From assembly GCF_007993795.1 (NCBI RefSeq), contig NZ_CP042476.1, positions 2,170,001 to 2,234,000 on the forward strand: a DNA stretch of 64,000 bases, read 5' to 3'. Position numbers and translations under genes: made by a program. Below, piece by piece: positions 17,149 through 27,900 of the stretch (the stretch's first letter is position 1; each line of letters starts with the position of its first letter). The notes under the pieces are model-generated. The model was not told the origin of the DNA. It ran no database searches and saw nothing but the letters and a program-made list of their open reading frames with translations. The DNA comes from Antarcticibacterium arcticum (GTDB lineage Bacteria > Bacteroidota > Bacteroidia > Flavobacteriales > Flavobacteriaceae).

Positions 17149-18690
17149 ATGAAAAATATCTTTAATTTATTTGATTTCCAGCAGAAAGTAAATTACAAAA
17201 CAGAGGTTTTAGCCGGTTTGACCGTAGCCCTTGCCCTGGTGCCGGAGGCTGTTGCTTTTGCCATGATTGCCGGTCTTTCCCCTTTAACGGGTCTATATGC
17301 CGCCTTTGTAATGGGATTGGTTACTTCAATACTTGGTGGCCGCCCAGGAATGATCTCCGGAGCTACAGGGGCAGTAGCTGTTGTTATAGTAGCACTTGCG
17401 CTCTCTCACGGCGTGGAATATGTCTTTGCAGCCGTGATCCTGGCAGGAATTTTTCAAATAATTGCCGGTGTTTTAAGATTGGGAAAATTGATACGTCTGG
17501 TTCCACAATCGGTGATCTTTGGATTCGTAAACGGATTGGCCATAATAATTTTTATGTCCCAACTGGACCAGTTTAAATTTGTGAATGAAGCCGGAGAAAT
17601 GGTGTGGATGACGGGGAATTCTCTTTATATCCTATTAGGGCTCGTACTGTTAACAATTTTGATAATATGGGGTTTACCCAAGATCACTAAAGTGGTACCG
17701 GCATCTCTTGCAGCTATACTTGCTATATTCGGATTAGTGGTATTTCTGGGAATCGATACCAGGACTGTAGGGGATATCGCCTCGATCAATGGGGGTTTCC
17801 CTCCTTTTCATATTCCCATGATCCCCGTAAATCTTGAAACATTTATGGTGGTGCTCCCATATGCGGCAATAGTGGCAGGGGTTGGATTAATAGAGAGTTT
17901 GCTTACCCTTAATATTGTAGATGAAATTACCGAAACCCGGGGACGCAGTAATAAGGAATGTGTTGCCCAGGGAACCGCGAATATAATGTCAGGATTTTTC
18001 TCGGGCATGGGCGGGTGCGCCATGATTGGCCAAAGTTTGATCAACGTATCCTCTGGAGCACGTGCAAGATTATCTGGAATTGTGGCCTCAATAAGCTTGC
18101 TTATGTTCATAATGTTTGGGGCAGATATTATAGAATTACTTCCTATGGCAGCTTTGACAGGGGTAATGATCATGGTTGCAATTGGAACTTTTGAATGGGC
18201 CAGCCTAAGAACGTTCAGGCGTATGCCTAAAAGCGACGTTTTGGTAATGGTACTGGTTACCCTGGTCACCGTATTTTTACACAATCTTGCGCTGGCGGTA
18301 TTGGTAGGGGTAATAATTTCTGCCCTTGTATTCGCATGGGATAATGCTAAAATGATACGGGCCAGGAAGCGCATGGATGATCTTGGGGTAAAGCATTATG
18401 AGATTTATGGTCCTCTTTTCTTTGGTTCTGTCCAGGCTTTTAATGATAAATTTGATGTGCTGGGAGATCCAGAGAAGGTGATAATAGATTTTTCTGAAAG
18501 CCGGATCGTGGACATGAGCGGAATTGAAGCTGTAAACAGATTAACTGAGAGATATCACAAACAGGGAAAAAAGCTTCATTTAAGACATCTGAGCACAGAT
18601 TGCCGGAAACTTCTTAGCAATGCAGAGGCTATCATAGATGTAAATATACTGGAAGATCCAACCTATAAAGTAGTAGTAGACCGCTTCTAG
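17149..18690 (+). CDS. SulP family anion transporter with STAS domain
   Basis: The 513-residue protein has the SulP fold: an N-terminal block of hydrophobic helices (residues about 20-400) that includes ALALVPEAVAFAMIAGLSPLTGLYAAF and FGFVNGLAIIIFMSQL, and a cytoplasmic STAS domain (about 415-513) with VIIDFSESRIVDMSGIEAV. SulP proteins carry sulfate, bicarbonate or related anions, often driven by sodium or protons. The short form and the STAS core are intact. The substrate is not clear: no sulfate-assimilation genes are nearby, and a carbonic anhydrase-like gene lies 10 kb away without a direct link. A perfect terminator follows. Confidence 0.88.
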   Translation: MKNIFNLFDFQQKVNYKTEVLAGLTVALALVPEAVAFAMIAGLSPLTGLYAAFVMGLVTSILGGRPGMISGATGAVAVVIVALALSHGVEYVFAAVILAGIFQIIAGVLRLGKLIRLVPQSVIFGFVNGLAIIIFMSQLDQFKFVNEAGEMVWMTGNSLYILLGLVLLTILIIWGLPKITKVVPASLAAILAIFGLVVFLGIDTRTVGDIASINGGFPPFHIPMIPVNLETFMVVLPYAAIVAGVGLIESLLTLNIVDEITETRGRSNKECVAQGTANIMSGFFSGMGGCAMIGQSLINVSSGARARLSGIVASISLLMFIMFGADIIELLPMAALTGVMIMVAIGTFEWASLRTFRRMPKSDVLVMVLVTLVTVFLHNLALAVLVGVIISALVFAWDNAKMIRARKRMDDLGVKHYEIYGPLFFGSVQAFNDKFDVLGDPEKVIIDFSESRIVDMSGIEAVNRLTERYHKQGKKLHLRHLSTDCRKLLSNAEAIIDVNILEDPTYKVVVDRF

Positions 18691-18711
18691 AATGAAAAAT
18701 TTAAAGCAACT

Positions 18712-18736
18712 AAAAAGGCCGGGTTCCGGCCTTTTT
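18712..18736 (+). terminator. intrinsic terminator after the SulP gene
   Basis: A perfect 11-bp stem (AAAAAGGCCGG with CCGGCCTTTTT) around the loop GTT, ending in T residues, directly after the SulP stop codon. Confidence 0.92.
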
Positions 18737-18884
18737 AATTCAACATAGTTTCAACAACTAACACCATTTTACTTAGGGCTGATTAATGATTGTAATCAGT
18801 TTTAACCAACTTCTAACCTTTCATTTAACTCCTGTAGGTTTTAAATTCCTTAAATTAGTACTTCCTAATCAAAAAAAATTACTT

Positions 18885-20327
18885 ATGCCTAATTCAATAA
18901 TAGGAGATAAGGAACTTCAACTCCATTTATCGGTAAAAAACAAAGCCTTAAGAGTAAATCTTAACGAAAACATATACGGCACCTTTGCCGAAATTGGCGC
19001 AGGACAGGAAACTGTACGAAATTTCTTCAGGGCAGGGGGAGCTTCAGGCACCATAGCTAAAACTATTAGTGCTTATGATAAGGACTTCAGCGATGCCATC
19101 TATGGCCTCGAGCCACAGGGACGTTATGTAACCGAGGCGCGGCTAAAAGCTATGCTTAGCTATGAAACAGACCTTATAGAAAAGCGTATTTCGAGGGACA
19201 AACATCCAAATAAACTTTTCTTCAGCTATGCAAACACGGTGGCAACTATTGATTTTGCCAAGAAATACAAAGGCCATGGCTGGCTGGGGATACGCTTTCA
19301 GGCCGAACCCAGGCAGGAATACAGCGAGATTATCATCCACGTTCAGTTTCATGAAACCAATGCCGCACTGCAACAGATTACCCTGGGAATTATGGGGGTA
19401 AATCTTATTTACGGCGCTTTTTATAACTATGATAATCCAAAAGTTCTTATTAAAAGTCTCTATGACAGCATAAGTAAGGATAAAATTGAGATTGATCTCA
19501 TCAACTTTTCAGGGCCACTTTTTGAACATGTAGATAACCGTCTTATAAGTTTACAACTGGTAAAGAATGATATGACCCAGGCTGTAATGTTTGCTCCAGA
19601 TGGAAACATGGTTCTCCCGGCCAGTATTCTTTATAAAAAGAACATTTTAACACTTCGGGGAAGTTTCAGGCCGGTTACCAAGGTCAATATGAGTATGTAT
19701 GAAAAATCCCTGGAATTATTTCTGAAGGAAAAAAAGGTCGAAAAAGAGAAAACCATGGTGATCTTTGAAATGACCCTCTCCAATTTAAGAGCCGAAGGTG
19801 AAATCGATGAGCGGGATTTCCTTGCCCGCGCAGACTTGCTGTGTTCCTTGGGACAAACCGTAATGATCTCCAATTTTCAGGAATATTATAAAGTGGTTGA
19901 ATACTTCTCTGTACATACCAAGGAGCGAATGGGTTTAACTATGGGAGTAAACACATTTATTGAGATCTTTGATGAAAAATATTATCGCCATCTAAGCGGG
20001 GGAATTCTTGAAGCCTTCGGAAAATTATTTTTCCGGGACCTTAAGATCTACCTCTACCCCCTTAAAAATCCGGAAACCGGGGAGATCACAACCAGTGACA
20101 ACCTGAAGGTTCATCCACGTATGAAGGAGCTTTATAAATTCTTTAAAGACAATGGCAGGGTGGTAGATATTACAGATTATGATCCTGAAGTACTGGATAT
20201 TTACTCTAGGGAAGTTTACAGGATGATCCAGGAAGGAATTCCGGGATGGGAAAATATGTTGCCGGAAACAACTACTGCTATGATCAAGAAAAAGCATATG
20301 TTCATGAAAGAACCGGCCCACAGTTAA
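18885..20327 (+). CDS. conserved protein of unknown function
   Basis: An ATG at 18885 gives a 480-residue protein beginning MPNSIIGDKELQL; a longer reading from 18786 adds 33 residues that look like translated leader and is not preferred. No signal peptide or membrane segment is seen, so it is cytoplasmic. The sequence has the segments GTFAEIGAGQETVRNFFRAGGASGTIAKTISAYD early, and GLTMGVNTFIEIFDEKYY and LSGGILEAFGKLFF later, which I recall as typical of a large protein conserved in flavobacteria under various unreliable names (for example nicotinate-nucleotide adenylyltransferase). No catalytic motif I know is present. It is convergent with the next gene across a shared terminator. Confidence 0.65.
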   Translation: MPNSIIGDKELQLHLSVKNKALRVNLNENIYGTFAEIGAGQETVRNFFRAGGASGTIAKTISAYDKDFSDAIYGLEPQGRYVTEARLKAMLSYETDLIEKRISRDKHPNKLFFSYANTVATIDFAKKYKGHGWLGIRFQAEPRQEYSEIIIHVQFHETNAALQQITLGIMGVNLIYGAFYNYDNPKVLIKSLYDSISKDKIEIDLINFSGPLFEHVDNRLISLQLVKNDMTQAVMFAPDGNMVLPASILYKKNILTLRGSFRPVTKVNMSMYEKSLELFLKEKKVEKEKTMVIFEMTLSNLRAEGEIDERDFLARADLLCSLGQTVMISNFQEYYKVVEYFSVHTKERMGLTMGVNTFIEIFDEKYYRHLSGGILEAFGKLFFRDLKIYLYPLKNPETGEITTSDNLKVHPRMKELYKFFKDNGRVVDITDYDPEVLDIYSREVYRMIQEGIPGWENMLPETTTAMIKKKHMFMKEPAHS

Positions 20328-20346
20328 AAAATATCTGTTATAAATT

Positions 20347-20380
20347 TTATCCCGGCCCTGCCCACGCAGGATCGGGATAA
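20347..20380 (+). terminator. bidirectional terminator hairpin
   Basis: TTATCCCG pairs with CGGGATAA, with an inner CCTG/CAGG stem. It lies between two convergent genes. T runs are short, so termination strength is uncertain. Confidence 0.65.
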
Positions 20381-20384
20381 TTTA

Positions 20385-21908
20385 TTAAAAGACCTTTTCT
20401 TCCTCTGCCGCAGTAAAAGCACGAATCGCAGCATTGGGTTCAATAATATTATACCCACTCCAGAAGTCGGGATTATAAAGTTTAAAGGTTTTGTATTCAA
20501 AAGGCTCTGAGGTCTTCCGGGCTTTATACTGGGCTTCATCTACCTGTTGGGTTTCATACACCACCAATTGATGTTTGGTGACCTGTCCCGCATTGATCTT
20601 TATCTCCATATCCAGCTCATTTTGTTTTCTGCGCCCCGCCACAAACTTATTTTTTTCAATTATGGTCAAAGGACGGTCTATCCCAAAACTCTCGCCTTTT
20701 TCACGCTCCAGGTAACTTATATCATATTTTCCGTTCTCTGCCCGGGTAAATATCATCTTACCCCTGTAAACATCGCTTGCCGTGCTTATACCAAGTAACC
20801 TGAATTTTTTAAGTGGTTTTAAATTTTGATAATCAAGACGGTGAACCCCAAAATCTGCCGTATTCACATACATTTTTCCCTGAAAATTGGCTCCCCTTTT
20901 TGGCTTAAATGCAATAATATAAACAATAGAATTGTCCATTTGGGTATAGCCTTCTACCTCAAAATTATATTTGTTCTGTTTCTCAAATACATCAAGGCTT
21001 ATATCCTCATTCCAGAACACACTTTTCAATAATCCCTGAATATTTGTTTGAGCAGAACTCTGTAAATATTTAAGCCTTTGTTGCTTGTCCTTTTCTTTTT
21101 GCTCATCGGTTTTTACAACCTCTTTCTTCTCTTCTTTCATTTCCTTTTCCAACTCCTTGGCATCAACCTTTACTCCCAGAATACCGGTCTTGATCTTCAG
21201 AAAAGAATTATTCTTCACATTCTCCCGCAGGATGCGTTCCAGTTTATCGGTTAATTCAGTAAGGCCCGCGGTACTTTGCGGATTATGAAGATTGGCAGCC
21301 TTAATTACCTGCAGCTTTTGAGAGGCATAATTTCCGTAGAGATCTCCCAACACCTCCTTATAACTATCAGACATTTTAGGCACCTTTCTGGAAATATTAG
21401 TCATCAAATCCTGGTTAATTTCCGGGAAAGTGCTCTTATCAACAATAAGATCAAACCTTCTTATATTATTTACATTAGATTCCCTGTAAAAGATCTTTTT
21501 ATGGCTTAAGTCAAAATTGTAGTTGGAATTTACCCTTTGCTTAACCCGCTCCACAATTTGTTTCCCGCTTAAATTTTTGTTGGTAAGAAAAACATCTTTT
21601 AATTCAATATTGGCCGGTTTAATGTAGATCACCTGCTCTTTCAAAGCTTTAAGATCCTTTACCGTCAGTTTATATGGAAAATAACCCAGGGAGGAGATAC
21701 TAAGGGAATCCTTATCTGAAAGTGAGGACCCAATGGAAAATTTTCCTTCTTCATTTGTAATTACCCCACTATGAGGACCGTATTGAACGGTAGCAAAAGG
21801 TACTGCTTGTTTGGATTGGGAATCCAATACCAGCGCTGTGGTTTCCTGTGCGAAAACCCCAGATGAAAATATAAGGGCGATGAAGAATATGGTTAAAAAC
21901 GAACGCAT
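20385..21908 (-). CDS. exported protein with carboxypeptidase-like regulatory domain
   Basis: The 507-residue protein has a signal peptide (first 20 residues, ending VFAQ) and then a beta-sandwich of the CarboxypepD regulatory-like type (about residues 22-105: TTALVLDSQSKQAVPFATVQYG and GVITNEEGKFSIG), the domain that precedes the plug of many SusC-like receptors. Here no TonB receptor barrel follows; the remainder (about 110-507) is a mixed domain with a charged lysine/glutamate stretch near 255-275 and ends in beta-rich sequence. Such proteins are common and uncharacterised in Bacteroidota. Periplasmic or outer membrane location is inferred. It lies downstream of the M1 peptidase on the same strand but behind its own gap and a terminator. 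Confidence 0.72.
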   Translation of the reverse strand: MRSFLTIFFIALIFSSGVFAQETTALVLDSQSKQAVPFATVQYGPHSGVITNEEGKFSIGSSLSDKDSLSISSLGYFPYKLTVKDLKALKEQVIYIKPANIELKDVFLTNKNLSGKQIVERVKQRVNSNYNFDLSHKKIFYRESNVNNIRRFDLIVDKSTFPEINQDLMTNISRKVPKMSDSYKEVLGDLYGNYASQKLQVIKAANLHNPQSTAGLTELTDKLERILRENVKNNSFLKIKTGILGVKVDAKELEKEMKEEKKEVVKTDEQKEKDKQQRLKYLQSSAQTNIQGLLKSVFWNEDISLDVFEKQNKYNFEVEGYTQMDNSIVYIIAFKPKRGANFQGKMYVNTADFGVHRLDYQNLKPLKKFRLLGISTASDVYRGKMIFTRAENGKYDISYLEREKGESFGIDRPLTIIEKNKFVAGRRKQNELDMEIKINAGQVTKHQLVVYETQQVDEAQYKARKTSEPFEYKTFKLYNPDFWSGYNIIEPNAAIRAFTAAEEEKVF

Positions 21909-21986
21909 GATCTTTTGTTTATCTTAAGACGTGTATTCGTGAAATATGTTACATACAAAATGCAATATTGAAGCATGATCACAAAA

Positions 21987-22014
21987 AAATCCCGCCTCTT
22001 TCGAACCGGGATTT
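21987..22014 (-). terminator. intrinsic terminator after the M1 peptidase gene
   Basis: AAATCCC pairs with GGGATTT around a 14-base loop; on the minus strand a run of T follows. It comes about 20 bases after the peptidase stop codon. Confidence 0.75.
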
Positions 22015-22034
22015 CAATTTAAAGTGAATTAATT

Positions 22035-23987
22035 TTATTTGCTGCCTTCGCGCCCCTGCACCGGCCAGGTATCGTTTGTTGCATTAACATCTGGCAAGAC
22101 TTTTTCAGGATCAATTGTAACACTTTGAACTACCTTGTCTGTTCTTAATAAATGCTTCCAGGTATCGCCTCTTTGCCATATTTCAACCGGTAAACGTACC
22201 TCCTCATCGCTGCCATCCTTATAAGTAACCTTCATTACCACCGGCATAGGAATATCGCCCGCGTTTGATACACTTATCACAAAATCTCCCTGAAATTCCT
22301 CTACATTTTCTATGGCAAGGTCTATATTGCCTGTTCCGTAAAACCATCCTTTCCAGAACCAATCCAGGTTTTCCCCGGCCACATTTTCCATATGATTAAA
22401 GAAATCATTGGGCTGCGGGTGCTTGTATGCCCATGTTTTTATATAGGAACGAAACGCATTGTCAAAACGCTCTTCCCCCAGTATATATTCCCTAAGAAGG
22501 AATAATCCAATAGCAGGCTTATAATAAGCGATCATCCCCAGGTTCTGTAAATTGGCAACATCTGGATAGGTATCAATTCCTTCCCTGTTTGGGTTTGTAA
22601 ACCACCCCGTCATATTCCTCGTGCGGTTTAATCTTGACGGGTATTCGCCATTGTTAAAAGCAAGGGTACTGTAATGATTGATGAAAGTATTAAAACCCTC
22701 ATCCATCCAGGCATATCTTCTTTCGTTGGTACCCACGATCATAGGAAACCAGTTATGGCCAAATTCGTGATCTGTTACTCCCCATAAAGCTGCTCCTTTG
22801 CTTTTCCAGCTGCAGAAGTTAAGCCCGGGATATTCCATACCTCCAATATCTGCCGCCACATTTATCGCAACCGGCCAGGGGTATTCAAACCATTTTTCAG
22901 AATAATGTTCTATGGAAGCCTTGGAATACTCTGTAGAGCGCGTCCAGGCATCAATTCCATCGCTTTCCCGTGGATAAGCAGATTGTGCCATTGTTTTTTT
23001 ACCACTTGGTAAATTTATTCGCGCCGCATCCCAGATAAAAGCTTTAGAGGAAGAGAATGCTACATCACGTGAATTTTCAATTTTAAAATGCCAGGTCTGG
23101 GTGCCGCTCTTTTTAGCGAAAAGAGAGGGATTGCCCACTTCTTCCGGCTTAATAAGATATACCGTAGCGTCACTTTTGGAAGCCTGGTCCATGCGTTGTT
23201 TCACTGTTGGAGAAAGCACTTCACCGGGGTTTTGCAATTCCCCGGACCCAACCACTATATGGTTATAAGGCACGGTGATCTTATAATCAAAAGTGCCGTA
23301 ATCATAATAAAACTCTCCTGCTCCCAGATAGGGTTCTACATTCCAACCAACCACATCATCAAAAACAGCCACCTGCGGGAACCACTGTGCCATGGCATAA
23401 ATGGCACCGTCATTTACATCAAGACGCCCCATCCTGTCCATTCCTTCCACAGGGATCTTATATTTGAAATTCATGGATACCGTAGCTTTTCCACCTTTTG
23501 CCTTCACAGGTTGTTCAAAGAAAACCTGCATCCTGGTATCCTCAATTAAATGTTTGGTAGAAGTGCTGCGATCTACTTTTGCTACCAACCCTGTGATCTC
23601 ATAACCACCTTCAACATCTCCGTTATAGCGGTTACCCTGAATTGGGGTGGTAAGGTAGCCACGGGAATCTGGTTTAAAACGGTTTTGCTCCAGATACATC
23701 CAGATAAATTCCAGATCTTCAGGACTATTATTAGTATAGGTTAGGGTGATCTTTCCGGTAATAGTGTGCTCAACATCATTAAGGCTGGCTTCAATTACAT
23801 AGTCGGCAGCATTTTGCCAGTATTCGGGGCCGGGCTTCCCCGATGCCGATCTAAAATTATTGCCCTGCCGGTATGTAAAAGGGTTAAAATCTTCTTGATT
23901 GTTGGTGATTACTTCCTGCGCGTTGGAAGGCAGAACATACATAATTGCCCCCACCAGACCCACAGAGATCCTGGAAAAATAATTCAT
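22035..23987 (-). CDS. M1 family metallopeptidase
   Basis: The 650-residue protein carries a signal peptide (about residues 1-23) and the gluzincin aminopeptidase fold. The zinc site HEFGH lies near residues 403-407 and the third ligand in DEGFNTF follows 18 residues after the motif, as required. The exopeptidase motif reads GGMEYPG instead of the usual GAMEN, a form common in the Bacteroidota branch. A tyrosine for transition-state binding probably lies in the YYKPAIGLFLLREY region. It is likely a periplasmic or outer-membrane aminopeptidase that trims peptides. The C-terminal beta domain (about 560-650) has VVMKVTYKDGS and is complete. Confidence 0.9.
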   Translation of the reverse strand: MNYFSRISVGLVGAIMYVLPSNAQEVITNNQEDFNPFTYRQGNNFRSASGKPGPEYWQNAADYVIEASLNDVEHTITGKITLTYTNNSPEDLEFIWMYLEQNRFKPDSRGYLTTPIQGNRYNGDVEGGYEITGLVAKVDRSTSTKHLIEDTRMQVFFEQPVKAKGGKATVSMNFKYKIPVEGMDRMGRLDVNDGAIYAMAQWFPQVAVFDDVVGWNVEPYLGAGEFYYDYGTFDYKITVPYNHIVVGSGELQNPGEVLSPTVKQRMDQASKSDATVYLIKPEEVGNPSLFAKKSGTQTWHFKIENSRDVAFSSSKAFIWDAARINLPSGKKTMAQSAYPRESDGIDAWTRSTEYSKASIEHYSEKWFEYPWPVAINVAADIGGMEYPGLNFCSWKSKGAALWGVTDHEFGHNWFPMIVGTNERRYAWMDEGFNTFINHYSTLAFNNGEYPSRLNRTRNMTGWFTNPNREGIDTYPDVANLQNLGMIAYYKPAIGLFLLREYILGEERFDNAFRSYIKTWAYKHPQPNDFFNHMENVAGENLDWFWKGWFYGTGNIDLAIENVEEFQGDFVISVSNAGDIPMPVVMKVTYKDGSDEEVRLPVEIWQRGDTWKHLLRTDKVVQSVTIDPEKVLPDVNATNDTWPVQGREGSK

Positions 23988-24126
23988 AGTGTACTAATTA
24001 ATTTTTGCTAATTTAATTAAAGAATTAATAAACCCGCTTTTAAAAATATTTTAGGGTCCTAAATCTAAAGATTCCAAAGGGATCACCCAAAGGGAAGATT
24101 ATAAGATGGCGGGCAGGATGAAATTA

Positions 24127-24795
24127 TTAGGACAATTCCCCGGGGTTCGGGCGATTCTCAACCGGGGTGTTGAAATTGAGCTTTTCAATATCCACCACCG
24201 CATTGGCTGCGATCCTGGCCAGCACAAGAAACTTATCTGCCTTGGGAATAATCCCGTAGACCTTCATTTTTTCAATTCGCCCAAATAAATTTATCCCGTT
24301 GGATACCTCATACGGGTCTCCCATTTTTGCATTGAGTTCAACCAGGTGTTTTTCAATCTCCGCCTTAAAATTATACTTCATTTTATTCCTGATACTGCCC
24401 TGCATGAACTTATTTGCCATAAGTTCCAGGGAGTTATTCATAAGCCAACTGTCTGTATTGCCATCCAATTTGAAATCACTTACCCATACTTCCTGGGCTG
24501 CTTCATCAAATTCAAGGGCCACGTGAAGCCAGACGCGCCCAATTTTATTCCTTAACAATTTGGTGAGTGTCCTGAACTCCACATCTACCGCAAGGTCGTA
24601 TTTCTCATCGGGGCTTTGCTCTATAGACATATCCAGAAGCTCTGCATAGGTGGTCACTTCCCCCGTGTCCTTTTCATCTTCAATAAGCTTGCCCACAACA
24701 TTCTCCCTTAAAAATTCATTTATAGCAGCATAGGAAATGTTAACCGGTAAATTAATGTGAATATCATTCTCTGAAGCGTCTTCCAATGTTGTCAT
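24127..24795 (-). CDS. DUF4403-like protein
   Basis: The 222-residue protein has no signal peptide. The N-terminal part DIHINLPVNISYAAINEFLRENVVGKL and the C-terminal PKADKFLVLARIAANAVVDIEKL fit the DUF4403 family, a lipid-binding-like fold that is usually longer. I rate the family assignment as moderate. The middle contains HVALEFDEAAQEVWVSDFKLDG. It stands upstream of the M1 peptidase gene on the same strand, with about 140 bases between. No function is known. Confidence 0.55.
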   Translation of the reverse strand: MTTLEDASENDIHINLPVNISYAAINEFLRENVVGKLIEDEKDTGEVTTYAELLDMSIEQSPDEKYDLAVDVEFRTLTKLLRNKIGRVWLHVALEFDEAAQEVWVSDFKLDGNTDSWLMNNSLELMANKFMQGSIRNKMKYNFKAEIEKHLVELNAKMGDPYEVSNGINLFGRIEKMKVYGIIPKADKFLVLARIAANAVVDIEKLNFNTPVENRPNPGELS

Positions 24796-24902
24796 GATTT
24801 TGCTTTAAATCCCTTAGGGTTGTTGATTTTATCCAACTAAAATAAGGATTCCCAAAATAACCGGCACCAACATTAACATCTTGTAAACTTCCCAAGTCCC
24901 GG

Positions 24903-27900
24903 TTATTTTTCTATAATCGTTCCCGGCATAAATCCAAAATGCTTCTTAAAGGCTGAAAAGAAGAGATCTTTATTCCTGAATCCTGAGAGCCTGGAAACCT
25001 CTGCCAGATCAAAATTCCCTGCCGCAATTAGAGCTTTTGCAAACTCAAGTTTAGTTTTTATTACAAAATCATGTATGCTAAGGCCGGTCCTTTCCCTAAG
25101 CCGGGAGCTTAAAGTTACCGGAGTAATTCCCAGAGCCGCAGCTATTTCTTCCTCAGTGAAAGAGATGGTGGTTATATTTTGAACAATGAACTTTTCCAGC
25201 CTGCTTAAAACATCATCCTCAATTCCCTGCTTTAGTAACCTGCTGTTACGGGCGCTAAGATTTGCATTGGCAAAGGGCACGGGGAGGGACATTTCCAGTT
25301 TCTCTGCTATCATCTCCAGCAACACATCAATATTCACCGGTTTTTTAATGATGTTCAGGAGCTCATTTCCGGTATTATCAGGAAATTGAAGTTTTCCTGA
25401 TTCAGGGATCATCAGGTATAACGGGATCAAATCAAGAGCAGGATCATTCCGCAGCGCCTTATTGAGGGCAAGCCCATCCATCCCCGGCATTTCAAGATCG
25501 GCTATAATAATGCTGGGGTTTAGTTTGGTGGCCAGTTCAAAAGCCTGAGCGCCGTTTTGAGCCTCATAGACATCTCCCAGTTTTCTTAGGGAAGCTGCAA
25601 AAACCTTTCTTAATTCGTCATTATCCTCAGCAATAATTATTTTTATCCTTCCCTGCCTTGCCTCCCTGGATAAGGTTTGCCTGGTTTCTTCTAGAGGTTC
25701 AATGGTCGTTTCTATAGCCGCTACGGAAGGAGATTCTACAAGAGGTTGTTCCTCTAACATGGCAACCGGACTATCTGTAAGTTCATTATCTGGCTGAGTC
25801 CCTTTTTTAACTTCAGCTTTATTATAGTTTTTCAAAATCAGGGTAAAAGTGGTACCCTGGTCCTTACTGCTTTCAAACCCTATACTGCCGCCCAGTTTCT
25901 CTATTAGATCCTTTACATAAAGCAGGTTTACCTCTCCTGCATTTCCTTTTGAGGAAACAGCTTTGGGGTTCCTGTAATATTCCCTTATGACCTTCTGGTC
26001 TTCATAAGGCAGCCCGGTTCCATTGTCGGCAATCTGTACTTTCAGGTCTCCCTTGTTGGTCTTGATCAAATTGATAATGATCTTCCCATCCTGAAAGGAA
26101 TATTTAACCGAATTGGAAATAATATTAAAGAAGATCTTATTAAGATAGTTCACATCATAAAAGAAATACTCCTGGTTCCACTGGTTATTCACAATTATCT
26201 CCAGGCCTTTTTGCTTCAACAGGGGTTCAAGATCTTTGACCAGCTCCTGCATAAACCTTTTTACCGAAATTCGGGTGATACCCGGCTCCTGGCTTATTCT
26301 GCTGAAATTAATATTTTGGAAATTCAGGATAGGATCCAATAATTCCTTCAAACGGCTCACAATTCCTCTTATACGATGACTGTTCCCGGTTCCCTTCTCT
26401 TCAGAAATATTTTCCAGCGAGGCCAGCAAAATAGTTAAGGGAGTTCCTATCTCCTGACTTATATTTTTATAGACTTGAGAGCGGGCCTTTTTTATCCTGC
26501 GTTTTTTACCAACTTTAGTTAGAAGAAACGGTATTATTAATAATAAAAGAAGTGCCAGTGCGTAACCTGTTATGGCTGCCGGGCTTAACCACCATGGCCC
26601 GCTTATTTCAATAGAGATCTTTTCTGCCTGGCTCCACCCGCCATTTTCTGTGCCGGCTTTTACTAAAAATGCATAATTCCCTGGAGGCAGATTGGCATAA
26701 TTCACCTGGTTCTGCGTCCCGGGGCGTGACCACTCAACATCATATCCCTCCAGTTTCCAGGAATAGTTTATTTGGCGGTCCATTCCGGGTTCTACCCCGT
26801 AGAAATTAAAACGAAGGGAATTTTCATCGTGTTCCAGGTTGAGTTCCCCGCCCCCACCTACAGATCGAATTTTTTTACCTTTCTTATTTTTAGAGTCCAC
26901 TTCTACAGCTCCAATTACAAGACCCGGAACAGACTGTGGTTTGCTCTTTAATTTATCTGGACTAAAAATACTAACCCCCTTAAAAGTTCCAAATGCCAGT
27001 TTGTTGTCCAGCCTGGCAAAGCTGCCCCTTGTAAAAACAGGACTTAATAATCCGTCTTCCTTGTCATAAATGCGCATGTCCTGTGGGTTTCCTACCCTAA
27101 AGTTTACCAAACCTTTGGATGTCCCCGCCCAGATGTCATTACCCTCCTGCACAATAAGGCCCTGAACCCGGTTGGAAGGCAGGCCACCGGCCACATTTAC
27201 CAATTTATAGGAATTTGAAACAGGCTCATAAATAATTATCCCGGCGCCTTCCGTTGCCAACAGGATCTCCCCTGCTGAAGTTTCGCTAATCGCATTAATG
27301 CCGAAGTAAGGAAGGCTTTGCGCGTTGGGCCTTAGTTTGTTTAAAGAGATCGCTTTATTGCTGTTTTTTTCTATTTTGAAAACACCATTTCTTCCAGCTG
27401 CAATGATATCTCCTGTAGAAAGTTGGCGCAAGGCTTCAATATCATTTAGGGGAAAATTCTCAATTTCATCATTCCCTTTAATTTTAATAAGGTTGCCAGC
27501 CTCTCCCCCGGCCCAGATATTTTTATTGGAATCTACCAGCAGCGCCTTCACATTGCGCAACCCTGTTTTTACCCTGGAATCGACCGAATAATGAGCCCGT
27601 AAAAGGGTGTTGATATTAACCTTGTAGATCCCATCATTACTGGTGGCTACCCACATATGCATCTCATCTGCCTTAAGATCCTTAATAACATCCGGGATAT
27701 TGCTCTGTTGGGAAAAAGAAAGGTTCTTTAAATGCTGCCAGGAGTCATTTTTAGGGTTCCAGATACTCAGGCCCTGTCGGTTCCCAATCCAGATATTTCC
27801 GTTCCTGTCTTCGGCGATTGCGGTAGTATAATTATCGGCCAGGCTGGCAAATTTTTTAGGATCGTGCCGCAGGAATTCAAAATTATTTTCCCTTAAATTC

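Noticed and set aside
18786..18884. N-terminal extension of the conserved 480-residue protein
   Set aside because: The 33 extra residues look like translated AT-rich leader; the ATG at 18885 is followed directly by well-ordered sequence.
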